DNA from: Symbiodinium microadriaticum
Lineage: Eukaryota; Sar; Dinophyceae; Suessiales; Symbiodiniaceae
Assembly: GCA_001939145.1 (NCBI GenBank)
Contig: LSRX01000603.1
Span: forward strand, 69,800-133,799
Direction: 5' to 3'
Length of the DNA: 64,000 nt
In this document: positions 22,660 through 32,020 of the stretch, piece by piece
Layout: each line of letters starts with the position of its first letter
Numbering within the stretch: position 1 is the first letter of the stretch
Made by a program: the position numbers and the translations under genes
The notes under the pieces: model-generated
What the model was told of the DNA's origin: nothing
The model's input: only the letters and a program-made list of their open reading frames with translations
Database searches by the model: none

Positions 22660-23640
22660 CCCTTATATAGTATTCTAAATAGTAGGATGCTTTTAGGGTT
22701 TGAGGGTTTAGGGTTTTGGTGCTTAGGGTTTTAGGGCTTAGGGTTTAGGGGTGGGGGGGTTAGGGTTTAAGGGCCTTACATGGTTTTGAAGGGTCTTACA
22801 GAGTGCTGTAAAGGCTTGACAGGCTTGGTTTCTTTATTTAGTTAGTTGAAGCTTAAGGACAGGACCGGCACCCTAAGCCCTACAGTAATCCCCAACCGGT
22901 TTAGTGGATGAGGTTTGGGCACCAGGGTTCCTCTTGGGCTTCAACACAGACCCAGGCCCGTGCCGGGTTTCCGCTGTTACAATACCCAATTTCTGATTCG
23001 TCCTACCAGTGGACTCGGACTTTTCTGGCATTTAATTTGGGCTTCCGCAGCATTTCAATTTCATTTTGAAAATCGACTAAACCCGACGCTCTAAACCCGA
23101 TGACTTGAAGGTGCCAGGATTGGGATTATAGGTCTAGTGGCGAAGACCAACTCCTGGGGATTCTCGCGAAGCTCCCTACAGGCTACAAAACACCACAAAC
23201 TCATGGGTTTTGGGCTTCGCCAGCAAAAGAATGAAGCACCTAGGGGTTCAGCAACGGACCCCCTAGAGCAATCCTTATATAAAGGGGCCTTTAACATGCC
23301 CTAAATGAAACCCGCAATGTACACCAAACTTAGGCCCGGGACAAGTCCAGAATAGCATCGCGGTGGTTGGGGCTCGGCGGGGAGGACGAGTCCTCCGTTG
23401 GGTGAGCTTACGGTTTCGTGTATAAGGGTTCCTCTTCGCCTGGTCTCTATAAGGACTGTACGGGCTGCTCTAAAGGGTTTTCGAAGAAGGCGGGGGGTAT
23501 GGTTGCCAAATACCTTAATCATAATCCCCAAGCGAAGCCGTGAATCTGAAGAGCCCTAAAGCGGGAACAGCTTAGAGGCGTTACAGGCTTTCAATCCTCA
23601 GCCCGAACGCTGCAAGCCCAAAGCCCTAAATTTCAAGCCT
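22660..23640. other. No supported gene
   Basis: Telomere-like units at 22690-22770 are followed by unique DNA. Minus-strand open stretches at 23091-23297 and 23301-23531 are of ordinary length for chance frames and have no clear splice boundaries. Nothing further is visible. Confidence 0.5.
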
Positions 23641-23661
23641 AAGGCTTGTGTCGCAACTCAC

Positions 23662-24092
23662 AGAATCACAGGTTGCTGCATTGACCGTTCGTGACATGAG
23701 ATACACCAACCCTTGCACTTGGTATCAGTCATGAGGCATATATCGCAGAAATCCAAGCGTCTTCCTGTCTTGACGATGTGAAGAGCCTGGAGCACAGTAG
23801 ACAACTGCTGCGCCGCCGTCGCCGTAGAGTCTATGAGCACAAGCTTCTGTTTCAGGTAGTTCGTGGCAGCCAGCATCGCATCTTCACGAAGCTTCTCCTT
23901 GGCGTCCTCGTTGTCATGCTTCTCGTCGGACTCAGTGACGCCGGTGGCCGTGCTGCCATCAGCCAAGCCACATCTTCCGAGGTATGGGCCCCAGCTTTCT
24001 CCACTTTCTCCCAGTCTGTGCAGAGAGGGCCTGACATTTGCATTGCAATGCGGCAGGGCTTGTCCTCGAGATCTTTCCGTCTGTTGCTTTAT
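23662..24092 (-). CDS. Cys-rich exon with apparent frameshift
   Basis: Read from about 24092 (acceptor AAGCAACAG) the frame gives DLEDKPCRIAMQMSGPLCTD, WEKVEKAGAHTSEDVAW. Near 23966 the coding sense moves by one base to ADGSTATGVTESDEKHDNED, AKEKLREDAMLAATNYLKQK and LVLIDSTATAAQQLSTVLQA. It ends FCDICLMTDTKCKGWCISCH before a consensus donor GTGAGT (exon edge 23662). The cysteines are spaced C-x2-C-x6-C-x3-C-x2-C, a pattern that could bind zinc. Both halves look coding, so either one base was gained or lost (pseudogene or assembly error) or a boundary is misread. The CDS label is provisional; family unknown. Confidence 0.52.
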
Positions 24093-24639
24093 CTTGCTTT
24101 GAGAAACGTCGGGACGCTTTGCTCCAACATGACCCCCTACACCCTAATTTAGGGTTCAGGGTTCTAGGCCTAGGGTATCAGTAAACAGTAAACCCTGTTG
24201 TAAACCCTGTTGTACACCTAGAATCAGACCCTCATCCAGCCAAAGGACTGTAACAGACAGCTTTCCCCCCACCGTTTCACTTATGGCCTCTCTCTTCAGC
24301 CAGCTCCACCAAACGCCTGCAGACCTGAGCCCTCCACCCTGAACCCTAACCGCTGGACCCGAAACCCTCAAACCTAAACCCTGAACCTGCAACCCTCAAG
24401 CCGAATCAAAAGACCCCAAAACCGTGCGTGGCTTTGGGTTCAAGCCTGCGTCTGACAGTCGAGATGTTCCCAACCCCCCGACCCTGAAGTCGAAAAGCCC
24501 TGATAAACCGCAAAGCACTGGGACACCCTATGGCTAAACAGCGGAACATTTTTGCCAAGACCCCTTGTAAGTAAGATCTCATAGCACCGAAACCCCAAAA
24601 CACTCTCAAGCCCTTGAGCCCTATGCCCAAGAGACCTCC

Positions 24640-25600
24640 TAATCCCTAAACCCCAAAATACTCTGAAATCCTAAAGCCCTGAACTCTAAGACCCCCCAGA
24701 TTCTAAAACCCCAAAACCGCAACCCTAAACCCTCAAAGACCAGGAGCCCATGCCGCCCCCCCCCCCACCGCCCCATCTCGTTCGGACTCCTGGCTTCCCA
24801 CGCGCCTTGGGCTCGGGGATTAAGGCTAGGGTTTAGGGTTTTAGGCTTTAGGGTTTAGATAAGGGTCAAACTCCTTAACTAGGATAGTCATGTTACAGGG
24901 TTCAGGATTTGGGATTTAGGTTTAGAGCCTAAACCCTACCCTAAACCCTTAAGTAAAACCTTAGAGCTCTAAACCCTAAACCCTAAAGCCTAAAACCCTA
25001 AACCCAACAACCTAAAACTCTAACCCGAGAGCCCAAAACCCTAAAGCCCCAAACCGTGGGTTTAGGGTTCCGGAGAGTTCCCGATCTTTGGACCCTCGAG
25101 TTGGCTATTGGGTGTCGCCAGGAGAGACAAGAGAACAGGGCTTAGGGTCTAGGGGTTTAGGGGTTTAGGAGTTTAGGGGTTTAAGAGTTTAGGGGTTAGG
25201 GTCCGAGCCTTTGGATTCTAGCCTTCGGATTCCATGGTTTTAGGGTCTGTAGGGGTTTAGGATTTAGTGCTTTTAGGGTTTAGGGTTTAGGGTTAGGATT
25301 TTGTGTGTTAGGATTTAGGGTTTTTGGGTTTAGGGTTTGCCGTGGAATAGCGCTCAAGTGACAGTGTCTTGCGACAAGGTTGCGTCGAGTGCATCGTATT
25401 ATGGTGACGAACTGCGAAAGCCTGTCTAGCGAGGGCTTTTTTCTTTTTTCGTTCCCACCCCACGCCCTCTAAGGCGACCAAGCAAGGAGGCTTGAAGTGG
25501 AATTCTGCTTTGCTGGGATTTTGCGGGGGTTCCTGCCCAGCTCAGGGACTTCAGGGCTCAGCTTGGGGTTTTGGGTGATTAATGACTTTTTTGGGGCCCA
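24640..25600. repeat. Long telomere-like region, both orientations
   Basis: Nearly continuous CCCTAAA units (24640-24740, 24930-25060) and TTTAGGG units (24820-24860, 25140-25340) are interrupted by a C-run and short unique DNA. A 35-codon minus-strand open stretch near 25340-25445 is the only coding-like part. Confidence 0.8.
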
Positions 25601-25601
25601 G

Positions 25602-25757
25602 TGGCCGACTTGGTACCCGAGGTGGTGCACGCGTGCAGCCGCGCTGGAATTTTGACGTGTTCCGGTACGGGGTACGATGTGGTTGCTACTGTACCCATGG
25701 CTGTGGAGAACTGGCGCCGCCCACCCACAGTAGGGGTGGCCGGCCTATGCCCTGAGT
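25602..25757 (+). CDS. Candidate 51-codon exon
   Basis: After GGGGCCCAG the frame reads ADLVPEVVHACSRAGILTCS, GTGYDVVATVPMAVENWRRP and PTVGVAGLCPE. It ends at GTAGGGC, directly followed by TTTAGGG units. Composition is coding-like and both boundaries are plausible. A possible C-terminal exon of the same strand lies at 26748-26815. No family recognised. Confidence 0.47.
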
Positions 25758-25960
25758 GTAGGGCTTTAGGGTTTAGGGTCTTAGGGTTTTAGGGTTTAGT
25801 AATTTAGGGTTTCAGGGTTTAGGGCTTAGAGTTCATCTGGGGTTTAGGGTTTTGGGGTTTAGGGTTCATTTAGGGTTTAGGGTTTTGGGGTTTAGAGTTC
25901 ATTTAGAATTTAGGGTTAGGGTTTGGGGTCTTCGGGTTTCGGGTTCAGCATTCAGAGTCT
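25758..25960 (+). repeat. TTTAGGG block
   Basis: Irregular TTTAGGG, TTTTAGGG and TTCATTTAGGG units run directly from the end of the preceding candidate exon. Confidence 0.85.
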
Positions 25961-26347
25961 ACGGATGTTAAAGAGATTGCAGAGGGAAGAAGCGTCTATT
26001 TCCTTTGGTCTCCCTTCGAACAAATGCTGTAAACAACTTTTAAACTAAACGTCTGAACTCTTAGATCAGAAAAAATAACGGGTGCTACTACACTGCTACA
26101 TAACCGGGAGACTAACGCCTCTGAACTCGTCAAGTCCTGCACCATGCGGGTCTAGGGTCCAGGGTTTAGGGCTTTGGGTTGGTTTCCCTGGTACGGAAAC
26201 CTAAACTTAAACTTTAAACCCAAAACCTAAACATCGAGGGAGAAGGCTCGAGCGAAGTGGCTCGCAACCACTGCAAACCCACTGCCAGACTAAGGCCATG
26301 CATGAAAGTCTCTAATCCCTATAATACCAAAACCCATAAACACCAGG

Positions 26348-26431
26348 AGTGCCCCCCATAACATCAAGACCAAGAGCCTGAGACCCTAATTAGGGTCTCA
26401 GGCTCTTGGTCTTGATGTTATGGCGGGCACT
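26348..26431. repeat. 84-bp almost perfect palindrome with no spacer
   Basis: Two 42-base arms meet at CCCTAA|TTAGGG with a single mismatched pair (CCCCCC opposite GGCGGG). The centre is itself a telomere-like unit joined to its complement. The flanks differ. Confidence 0.95.
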
Positions 26432-26747
26432 TCAATCATGAACCGTCTGCCCGGACCCTAACTTCGATAATCCGGACGTTTGCTAATGTTGGAGGCCTGG
26501 TTAAACCGGTGGGACTCTGTCATGCGCTTTCTTGCATATTGAGGCCAGTACCAAAATTTTGGGGGGGTCTCTTGAATGCGTTTTGTTGTTGGTCGGCTGA
26601 TGTCTGCTAATGGTCAATCTTGAGGCACCCACAATTAGTCCGCAAACCCGAAATGGCACATCCCTAAACCCTAAACCCTAAACCATCCCAAGCCAAGCCC
26701 CAAGTTTCTGAGAGTTATCGAAGCTCAAAACCTTTCCGGGACCCCAG

Positions 26748-26815
26748 CGAAAGCGACGCCGGCGCCTCCTTCCGCTGGCCGCCCTGCTCCTGCTGCCACC
26801 AAGAAGACCCTCTAG
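26748..26815 (+). CDS. Candidate Ala/Pro/Lys-rich terminal exon
   Basis: After GGGACCCCAG the frame reads KATPAPPSAGRPAPAATKKT, then L and TAG. Such Ala/Pro/Lys tails are common in basic nuclear or ribosomal proteins, but 22 codons do not identify one. Confidence 0.4.
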
Positions 26816-26831
26816 CCTACAAGTGGAGATT

Positions 26832-26972
26832 AGTTTAGGGTTTAGGGGTTTGTGGGTTTCGGGTTTAGGGGTTTAGGGTTTAGGGGTTTAGGGGTTTAGG
26901 GGTTTAGGGGTTTAGGGATTAGGGGTTAGGGGTTAGGGGTTTAGGGGTTTAGGGGTTTAGGGTTTAGGATTA
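26832..26972 (+). repeat. Regular TTTAGGGG block
   Basis: Some 17 consecutive units of TTTAGGGG, TTAGGGG or TTTAGGG, the most regular + strand block in this part of the window. G-quadruplex-capable. Confidence 0.9.
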
Positions 26973-27049
26973 GCAAAGAAAGGAACTGGCGATGGGTCTG
27001 GATTTGTAAAGCTCCTTTTCTTGGGAGTTCGAAGAGGGGGGGAATCCTC

Positions 27050-27458
27050 AGTCTGCCGATTCCGCAGATGAGAGGTGGTGGATGATGGTGTACTGTGCAG
27101 CCAGAAGCCAGGGCTTTGGCGCTGACATTGTCTTAAAGACGAGGGGCGTAGTGGTTGGAAACTGCTCGAGGCTATACACGAGCCTTCAGGTGCTTCTTTT
27201 TACTTCTTGTCCGAAGTAAGTCCGCTCATTTTTTGGCCGGGGTTTGGCAGGCATGCGATCGCACACTTTGAAGCAACAAAAATACGTCTCGATGTTGTTG
27301 TAAGCGTGCTTGTAAGCGTGCAGAACATGTACAGACGGGGATAAGAAAAGAGTTGCTGTCCTCCTTCATGGCATGTAGCACAGTCAAGTTGAATGGATTA
27401 CTGGGATCCAGTACGAACATGGTGTCGTGAAGTGCAGTGCTTGCTGCAGTAGCGCACT
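27050..27458 (-). CDS. Two candidate minus-strand exons
   Basis: The upstream stretch (27458 down to 27226) is open for over 70 codons after a GGGTTGAG acceptor. It reads ATAASTALHDTMFVLDPSNP, FNLTVLHAMKEDSNSFLIPV and so on, then meets TGA. The ATG at 27420 could be a start. A second stretch (about 27190 to 27050) reads SLEQFPTTTPLVFKTMSAPK and PWLLAAQYTIIHHLSSAESA, ending D-TGA. If both belong to one gene a GT donor near 27260 must be used. The composition of both is good; no domain was recognised. Confidence 0.45.
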
Positions 27459-28348
27459 CAACCCCAAACCTTAAATCCTAGACCCTAAACCCTAAACTTA
27501 AATCCTAAAACCTCTAAGCCTTATAACTCCTAAGCCCTAAACATGACACTCTCTGCCCTCCCAAGTCGAGTGGATCGTTTGCATTTTCGGCCAGTCGCAG
27601 CGGCTCGGAGGGTTCCTGGGTTCCTAGTAGGGAAAACTAGGGGAAATGGATCTCTCTGATACCCTTAAGAGAGCTCTATGGGATCCTTTACTTTAGGGAC
27701 TCCTGTAAAGGGAGCTATCTAATAAGGGATCCTTCCCTTCAGGGATCTCTTAAGGGTAGTCCCTATAACCCTTTCCCCCGTGGTATCTACTAAGAGCAGG
27801 AAGCAGACGCGAATTGTCGCGAGAGCTGCGTGACCTCGCTCTGACCACCCTTTAGCAAGCTGCCTGCATCGGAACATGGGAAAAGGATTCTGCAAGTACT
27901 CCGAAATAGTGCCTGCAGTTCAGGGCAGCTGCTACAGACTAAGGAGTGGCGCGAATGGGCAGGATACTCGTGACCCGCCCCGCACTACAGTTAGAGTCAT
28001 GGGTTCAGAGCCCTGAGCCGGTGAAACTGTTGCAAAAAAAAGCTTCGAGGGAAAATCCTGGAGTAGGTGTGACCTTCCGTTGCAGGACAGCTTGACACTT
28101 GTGGGATACGACGAATGATGGGAAGGGATCTTGGGTCTGTCCATGAAGGTCTCTTCACCTTCTACCTCGGATAACGAAGTCTGAGGGTGAGGTCGTTAAT
28201 AAAGAGTCAAACCTCGATATGCTCTCTGCCGCTACTCTTGCGAGTCCGTTCGGCTGTGAGAGCTTCGGATTCCGGGCCTAGAAGCATCCGAGCCGCAGCC
28301 GAGGCCTGCGAGGTCTCACCACTCACAGGACCGCGGCTCCCCAAGCTC

Positions 28349-28855
28349 CTAGGCGTCGGAAGCGCTTGTTGAAGTTCGTGAAGACACCAGATTTGCAAAA
28401 GCTCTTGCAGAGCCGAGGCATTCATGGACCGCTTCTGAGAATTCTAGAGCGCTGCAAGAAGCGAGAAGCTTCACGTAGTCCTCACCCATCCCTTCCATCG
28501 ACGCATCGATCACATGGAAGGGCCGTTTGCAGACGACGAAGCGTTGCATCAACGAGAGCCACGACTCCTGACCAACAATGACAACCAGGTGCTGGAGACC
28601 CTCGTCGCTGGTCTGAAAGTCGTCGATGGCACGGATGAAGTCGGTGAAAGTCTCGCTAGTCTCGACATTGGTCCAACCCGCACGATCACATTGCAATTCG
28701 AAAGCCAGTCGGCTGCAGACTTCTTCCACCGCGATTAAGATGCGAACGGACTTGTCGAACTGCACCAGTGAAGGAGCATGCTCAAACATGCTCAACGGCT
28801 GCGACAGGACCGATTTCTGTACACAGGCGTCCGACGACACCTCACCTCGGTTTGT
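28349..28855 (-). CDS. Terminal exon, 169 codons, unknown protein
   Basis: This is the longest non-repetitive coding stretch in the window. After the acceptor ATGCTGCATAG the frame is open for 168 codons and ends at TAG (28349-28351). It reads QKSVLSQPLSMFEHAPSLVQ, FDKSVRILIAVEEVCSRLAF, TSETFTDFIRAIDDFQTSDE, LVVIVGQESWLSLMQRFVVC and KLLASCSALEFSEAVHECLG. Alternating hydrophobic and charged residues suggest an alpha-helical globular domain. The + strand is also open in places, but for shorter spans. A consensus GTGAGT lies 30-odd bases past the stop in another frame and may be fortuitous. The upstream exon could be 29609-29822. No known family recognised. Confidence 0.65.
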   Translation of the reverse strand, partial: TNRGEVSSDACVQKSVLSQPLSMFEHAPSLVQFDKSVRILIAVEEVCSRLAFELQCDRAGWTNVETSETFTDFIRAIDDFQTSDEGLQHLVVIVGQESWLSLMQRFVVCKRPFHVIDASMEGMGEDYVKLLASCSALEFSEAVHECLGSARAFANLVSSRTSTSASDA

Positions 28856-29094
28856 CTATGCAGCATGTAAAGCCCACTCTAGTCTGAGTCAAAACGGCTG
28901 AGCACGGTCGATCGTGAGTTCGTCACAGCCAAGGTGAAACGTACTCCTCAACGGTATACATCTGAAACGGGATCTGAACCCTGTTGTGGCATGAGTCCGA
29001 AGCATGCTACATCCCAGCAAGCCAGCCTCAGACCTGGTTCACATTCTATCCGATTCTATCCCGCATAAAACATTATAAAGGCATGGGTAGCCCG

Positions 29095-29177
29095 TACCTA
29101 AACCCCCAAAAGTAGGTAAAATAATGGCCCAAAACCTACAAAAGGCTATTATTCTACATACTTTTGGGGTCCAGGTA
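29095..29177. mobile_element. MITE, family C copy 2
   Basis: Ends TACCTAAACCCCCAAAAGTA and TACTTTTGGGGTCCAGGTA. Nearly identical to 17891-17974. It lies between two candidate minus-strand exons. Confidence 0.88.
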
Positions 29178-29608
29178 ATACCAATCTGACTTCCCTCTTC
29201 TCACATCACCAAAAGTCATGAAAGCCGCATGAACTGAAAAGAGCCCGAATCCAGCCCCTCGTAGGGAATGTATGCTTGGGAAAGAGAGCCGAGGCTACAA
29301 GGCCCCCAAAGCTCTGAGGATGTTTGAGGAATAGGACCTTACGCTCTACATTTTGATGCTTCAGGGTTTAGGGTTTCTGGGGTTGAAACCCTAGTTTAGA
29401 GAACCACCCTCATCCTGAGCACTAAAAGCCCTGCATTTCACTGCCGCTTTTTTGTCGGCCGCGACAAACGACCTCGGAGTCCGCGCGCCGGCTCCACCTA
29501 GATGGGGTCATACGGATTTAGGGATGGGTTTGCAGGGTCATCATGCTGTGCTGAGGAGACCTTTCAGTCTGAGCCTGAGGTGCTGTCAGCTTCTGTTTGA
29601 TAAAATTA

Positions 29609-29822
29609 CTAATTCAAGGCTTGAGCTCTAAGCTCCACGATTTCGGGTGCGTCGGATAGTTCTCCGATGCCACCTGTGAATGGACGCCGTGCACTCCTAG
29701 AGGCGTGCAGATTCTGAACCTCGCAGAATGTCGACCATGATGTGGTTTGGTTTTCGTGCCTCGTAAGCAAATGACACATAGCACAAGCATGATTGAGCCA
29801 GCCCTGACTTCTATAGCATCTC
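29609..29822 (-). CDS. Candidate exon upstream of 28.35-28.86 kb
   Basis: After GGGGGGTTAG the frame reads RSQGWLNHACAMCHLLTRHE, NQTTSWSTFCEVQNLHASRS and FTGGIGELSDAPEIVELRAQ. It ends at GTAATT just after the last sense codons. Same strand as the 169-codon exon, from which it is separated by a family C MITE. Function unknown. Confidence 0.43.
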
Positions 29823-30039
29823 CTAACCCCCCTGCCGTACCCCGTACAGGGGGGGCGCACTACATGCTAAAGAAACGCACGCCAGAAGTGGGCCGTTTCA
29901 CACCCAAGCTCAAGACCCTGAGCTTTCCAAGCCCGAAATCCAAAACAACAACCCTAAATCTCCAATCCCACTTCCGAACACCCCAAATCCAAAAAAAAAC
30001 CTAAATCCCCAATCCCACTTCCTAAGAAAGAACACAAGC

Positions 30040-30312
30040 AACTAGGGTGCAGGGTTTAGGGCTTGAGGGGTTTAGGTGTTTAGGGTTTAGGGTTTGAGGG
30101 GTTTCTATTTAGTGTTTGAGGGGTTTAAGTGTTTAGGGTTTGAGGGGTTTAGGTGTTTAGGGTTTAGGGCTTGAGGGGTTTAGGTGTTTAGGGTTTAGGG
30201 TTTGAGGGGTTTCCATTTAGTGTTTGAGGGGTTTAAGTGTTTAGGGTTTGAGGGGTTTAGGTGTTTAGGGTTTAGGGCTTGAGGGGTTTAGGTGTTTAGG
30301 GTTTAGGGTTTA
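30040..30312 (+). repeat. 108-bp higher-order repeat of telomere-like variants
   Basis: A 108-bp unit built from GCTTGAGGGGTTTAGGTG, TTTAGGG and GAGGGGTTTCTATTTAGTG starts at 30061 and 30169, with a partial third copy at 30277. Copies 1 and 2 differ by about one base. Confidence 0.92.
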
Positions 30313-30342
30313 GCAAACCGCCTAAGCCTTCCCTTTCAAGCC

Positions 30343-30411
30343 TGAACCCCCAAAAGCAGGTAAAATAATGGCCCAACACCTCTAAAAAGCTATTACTTTA
30401 CATACTTTACC
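30343..30411. mobile_element. MITE, family C, truncated copy
   Basis: It resembles family C (AACCCCCAAAAGCAGGTAAA, GGCCCAACACCTCTAAAAAG) but its right arm is shortened and ends in ACCTAAACCC. Confidence 0.6.
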
Positions 30412-30419
30412 TAAACCCT

Positions 30420-31828
30420 AAACCCCTAAATCCTAAGCCCTAATAAAACCTAAGCCCCAAAACCCTAAACCCTTTTTTGCCAAGGCCTGGCCCCCTGCCG
30501 CTGGCTCAAGGGCTTTAGCTGCTCGAGGGGTGGATGCCGGCTCCTCCCATGGGTTTCGGGTTTAAGGGCTTCGGGCTTAAGGGCTTTAGGGTGTAAGGCC
30601 TTTGGGCTTAAGGGTTTTGGGGCTTAATAGGTCTGGGAGCGAAGGCTTAAGGGTTGGTTTTAATTTTGGACGCCCCCACAGCTTGCAGATCTCGTCATCC
30701 GGGTGTTGAGACAAGGCCTGGGGGTGTGGACCATGTGCTCTGTTAAAACTGTCTAGATCCGAATGGGCAGTCGGTTCCTCTCAGCAGGTGATGTAAGAAC
30801 TGACACCTCTCCACCAAACCGTAAAAGGCTCATGGGCTGCGACCGCAACTACAATGCCTGCTTACACTCCTGCTCCTCCCGTTGCTCCTGATAGCCTTCT
30901 TCTTGGCGTCTGTGCATCTGCAGTACTACTTCGCCACCAGAGTCTTTACAAGTCAGAAAAGAAATTCGAACCCTCCATCGCTACCGGAGACCCCTAAACG
31001 CCAGACTTCTGAACTTCCCCAAATGCCTAAACGCCCGTGCCGGCCCTACGTAGTAGCATCCACTGCAAGATGCTTCATATACAAATCCCAGATGGGATGC
31101 GCTGCAGATTGTTGACTAAAGGGCCTCCATAACTAGAACAGGGTTTTGGGGGAACTATTCTACAGTTGCAGGGGCTAACCAGGGTACGGGGTTCCGGTCG
31201 TCCAACACACAAGAGCGGTCCTGAGCCATAAATCCAATGACAACGATCTCGAGTTTACGGTTTAGCGGTGACGGTTTCAGAGTGCAGGATTGAGGCATTA
31301 GGGTTTAGGGATTACGTTTTTAGATTGTGGAGTTTTTGTTGAAGGTTGTTGCGAGCAGACACCAAAGAGGTCACCAAAACAAACACACCGCACTCTAAAA
31401 CCGTAATCCCAAAACATTGAGCCCTAAACCCTAGTGTCTCAACCCTGCACTCTGAAACCGCAACCCCTAAACCCTATGAGCTCTAGATCGCTGTCAGGGT
31501 GTGGAATTTAGGGATTATGGATCACGGCTTCGGGTTTGGATCTCATCCTCTTGGGGCTTCGATCTCATTCTACTGAAGACCGCATTATGTCCCAGAAATT
31601 TAGGGTTTAGGGTTTAGAGTTTTCGGGTTTTAGGGTTTAGGGATACTTCCGTGACAGCAACCATTGTGATACTGGCCCCGATGATAGCCACGACACACTA
31701 GGAACTAGTACTAATGGTAGCAGTCGTCGTCGGCGGCGTCGCCGTTAGTAGTCTGGCAGTCTAGCAGTAGTAGAAGTCGTAGTCGTAGTCGTAGTCGTAG
31801 TCGTAGTCGGAGTCGTAGTCGTAGTCGT

Positions 31829-31895
<67 letters not shown>

Positions 31896-31990
31896 TTATT
31901 ATTAGTAGTAGTAGTAGGAGGCACTAGTAGTCGTAGTGATAGTAACTAGCGGAAGAAGAAAAGCTAGTCGTCGTCGGCGTTGTCCCCACC
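30420..31990. other. Telomere-like units and a GTAGTC microsatellite; weak coding signals
   Basis: Besides scattered units there is a short + strand stretch after CGCCCCCACAG (30674-30735, LADLVIRVLRQGLGVWTMCS) and another after GCTCCTGATAG (30895-30960, SVHLQYYFATRVF). Each has a good acceptor but is too short to rely on. A (GTAGTC)n/(GTA)n tract fills 31758-31918. Confidence 0.45.
31758..31918. repeat. (GTAGTC)n and (GTA)n microsatellite
   Basis: A hexanucleotide GTAGTC array passes into GTA triplets, with flanking CGTCGGCG and TCGTCGTC echoes on both sides. Confidence 0.92.
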
Positions 31991-32020
31991 ACACAGTTAG
32001 CTGACAAACACCAACCTTAC

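Noticed and set aside
27990..28040. tRNA-like T-arm GGGTTCAGAGCCC (and a similar motif near 28980 on the minus strand)
   Set aside because: Only three stem pairs form, and no matching acceptor stem, D-arm or anticodon arm could be folded around either one.
30040..30312. Regular spacing suggestive of a CRISPR array
   Set aside because: The units are telomere-like variants in a eukaryotic context with no constant-length unique spacers.
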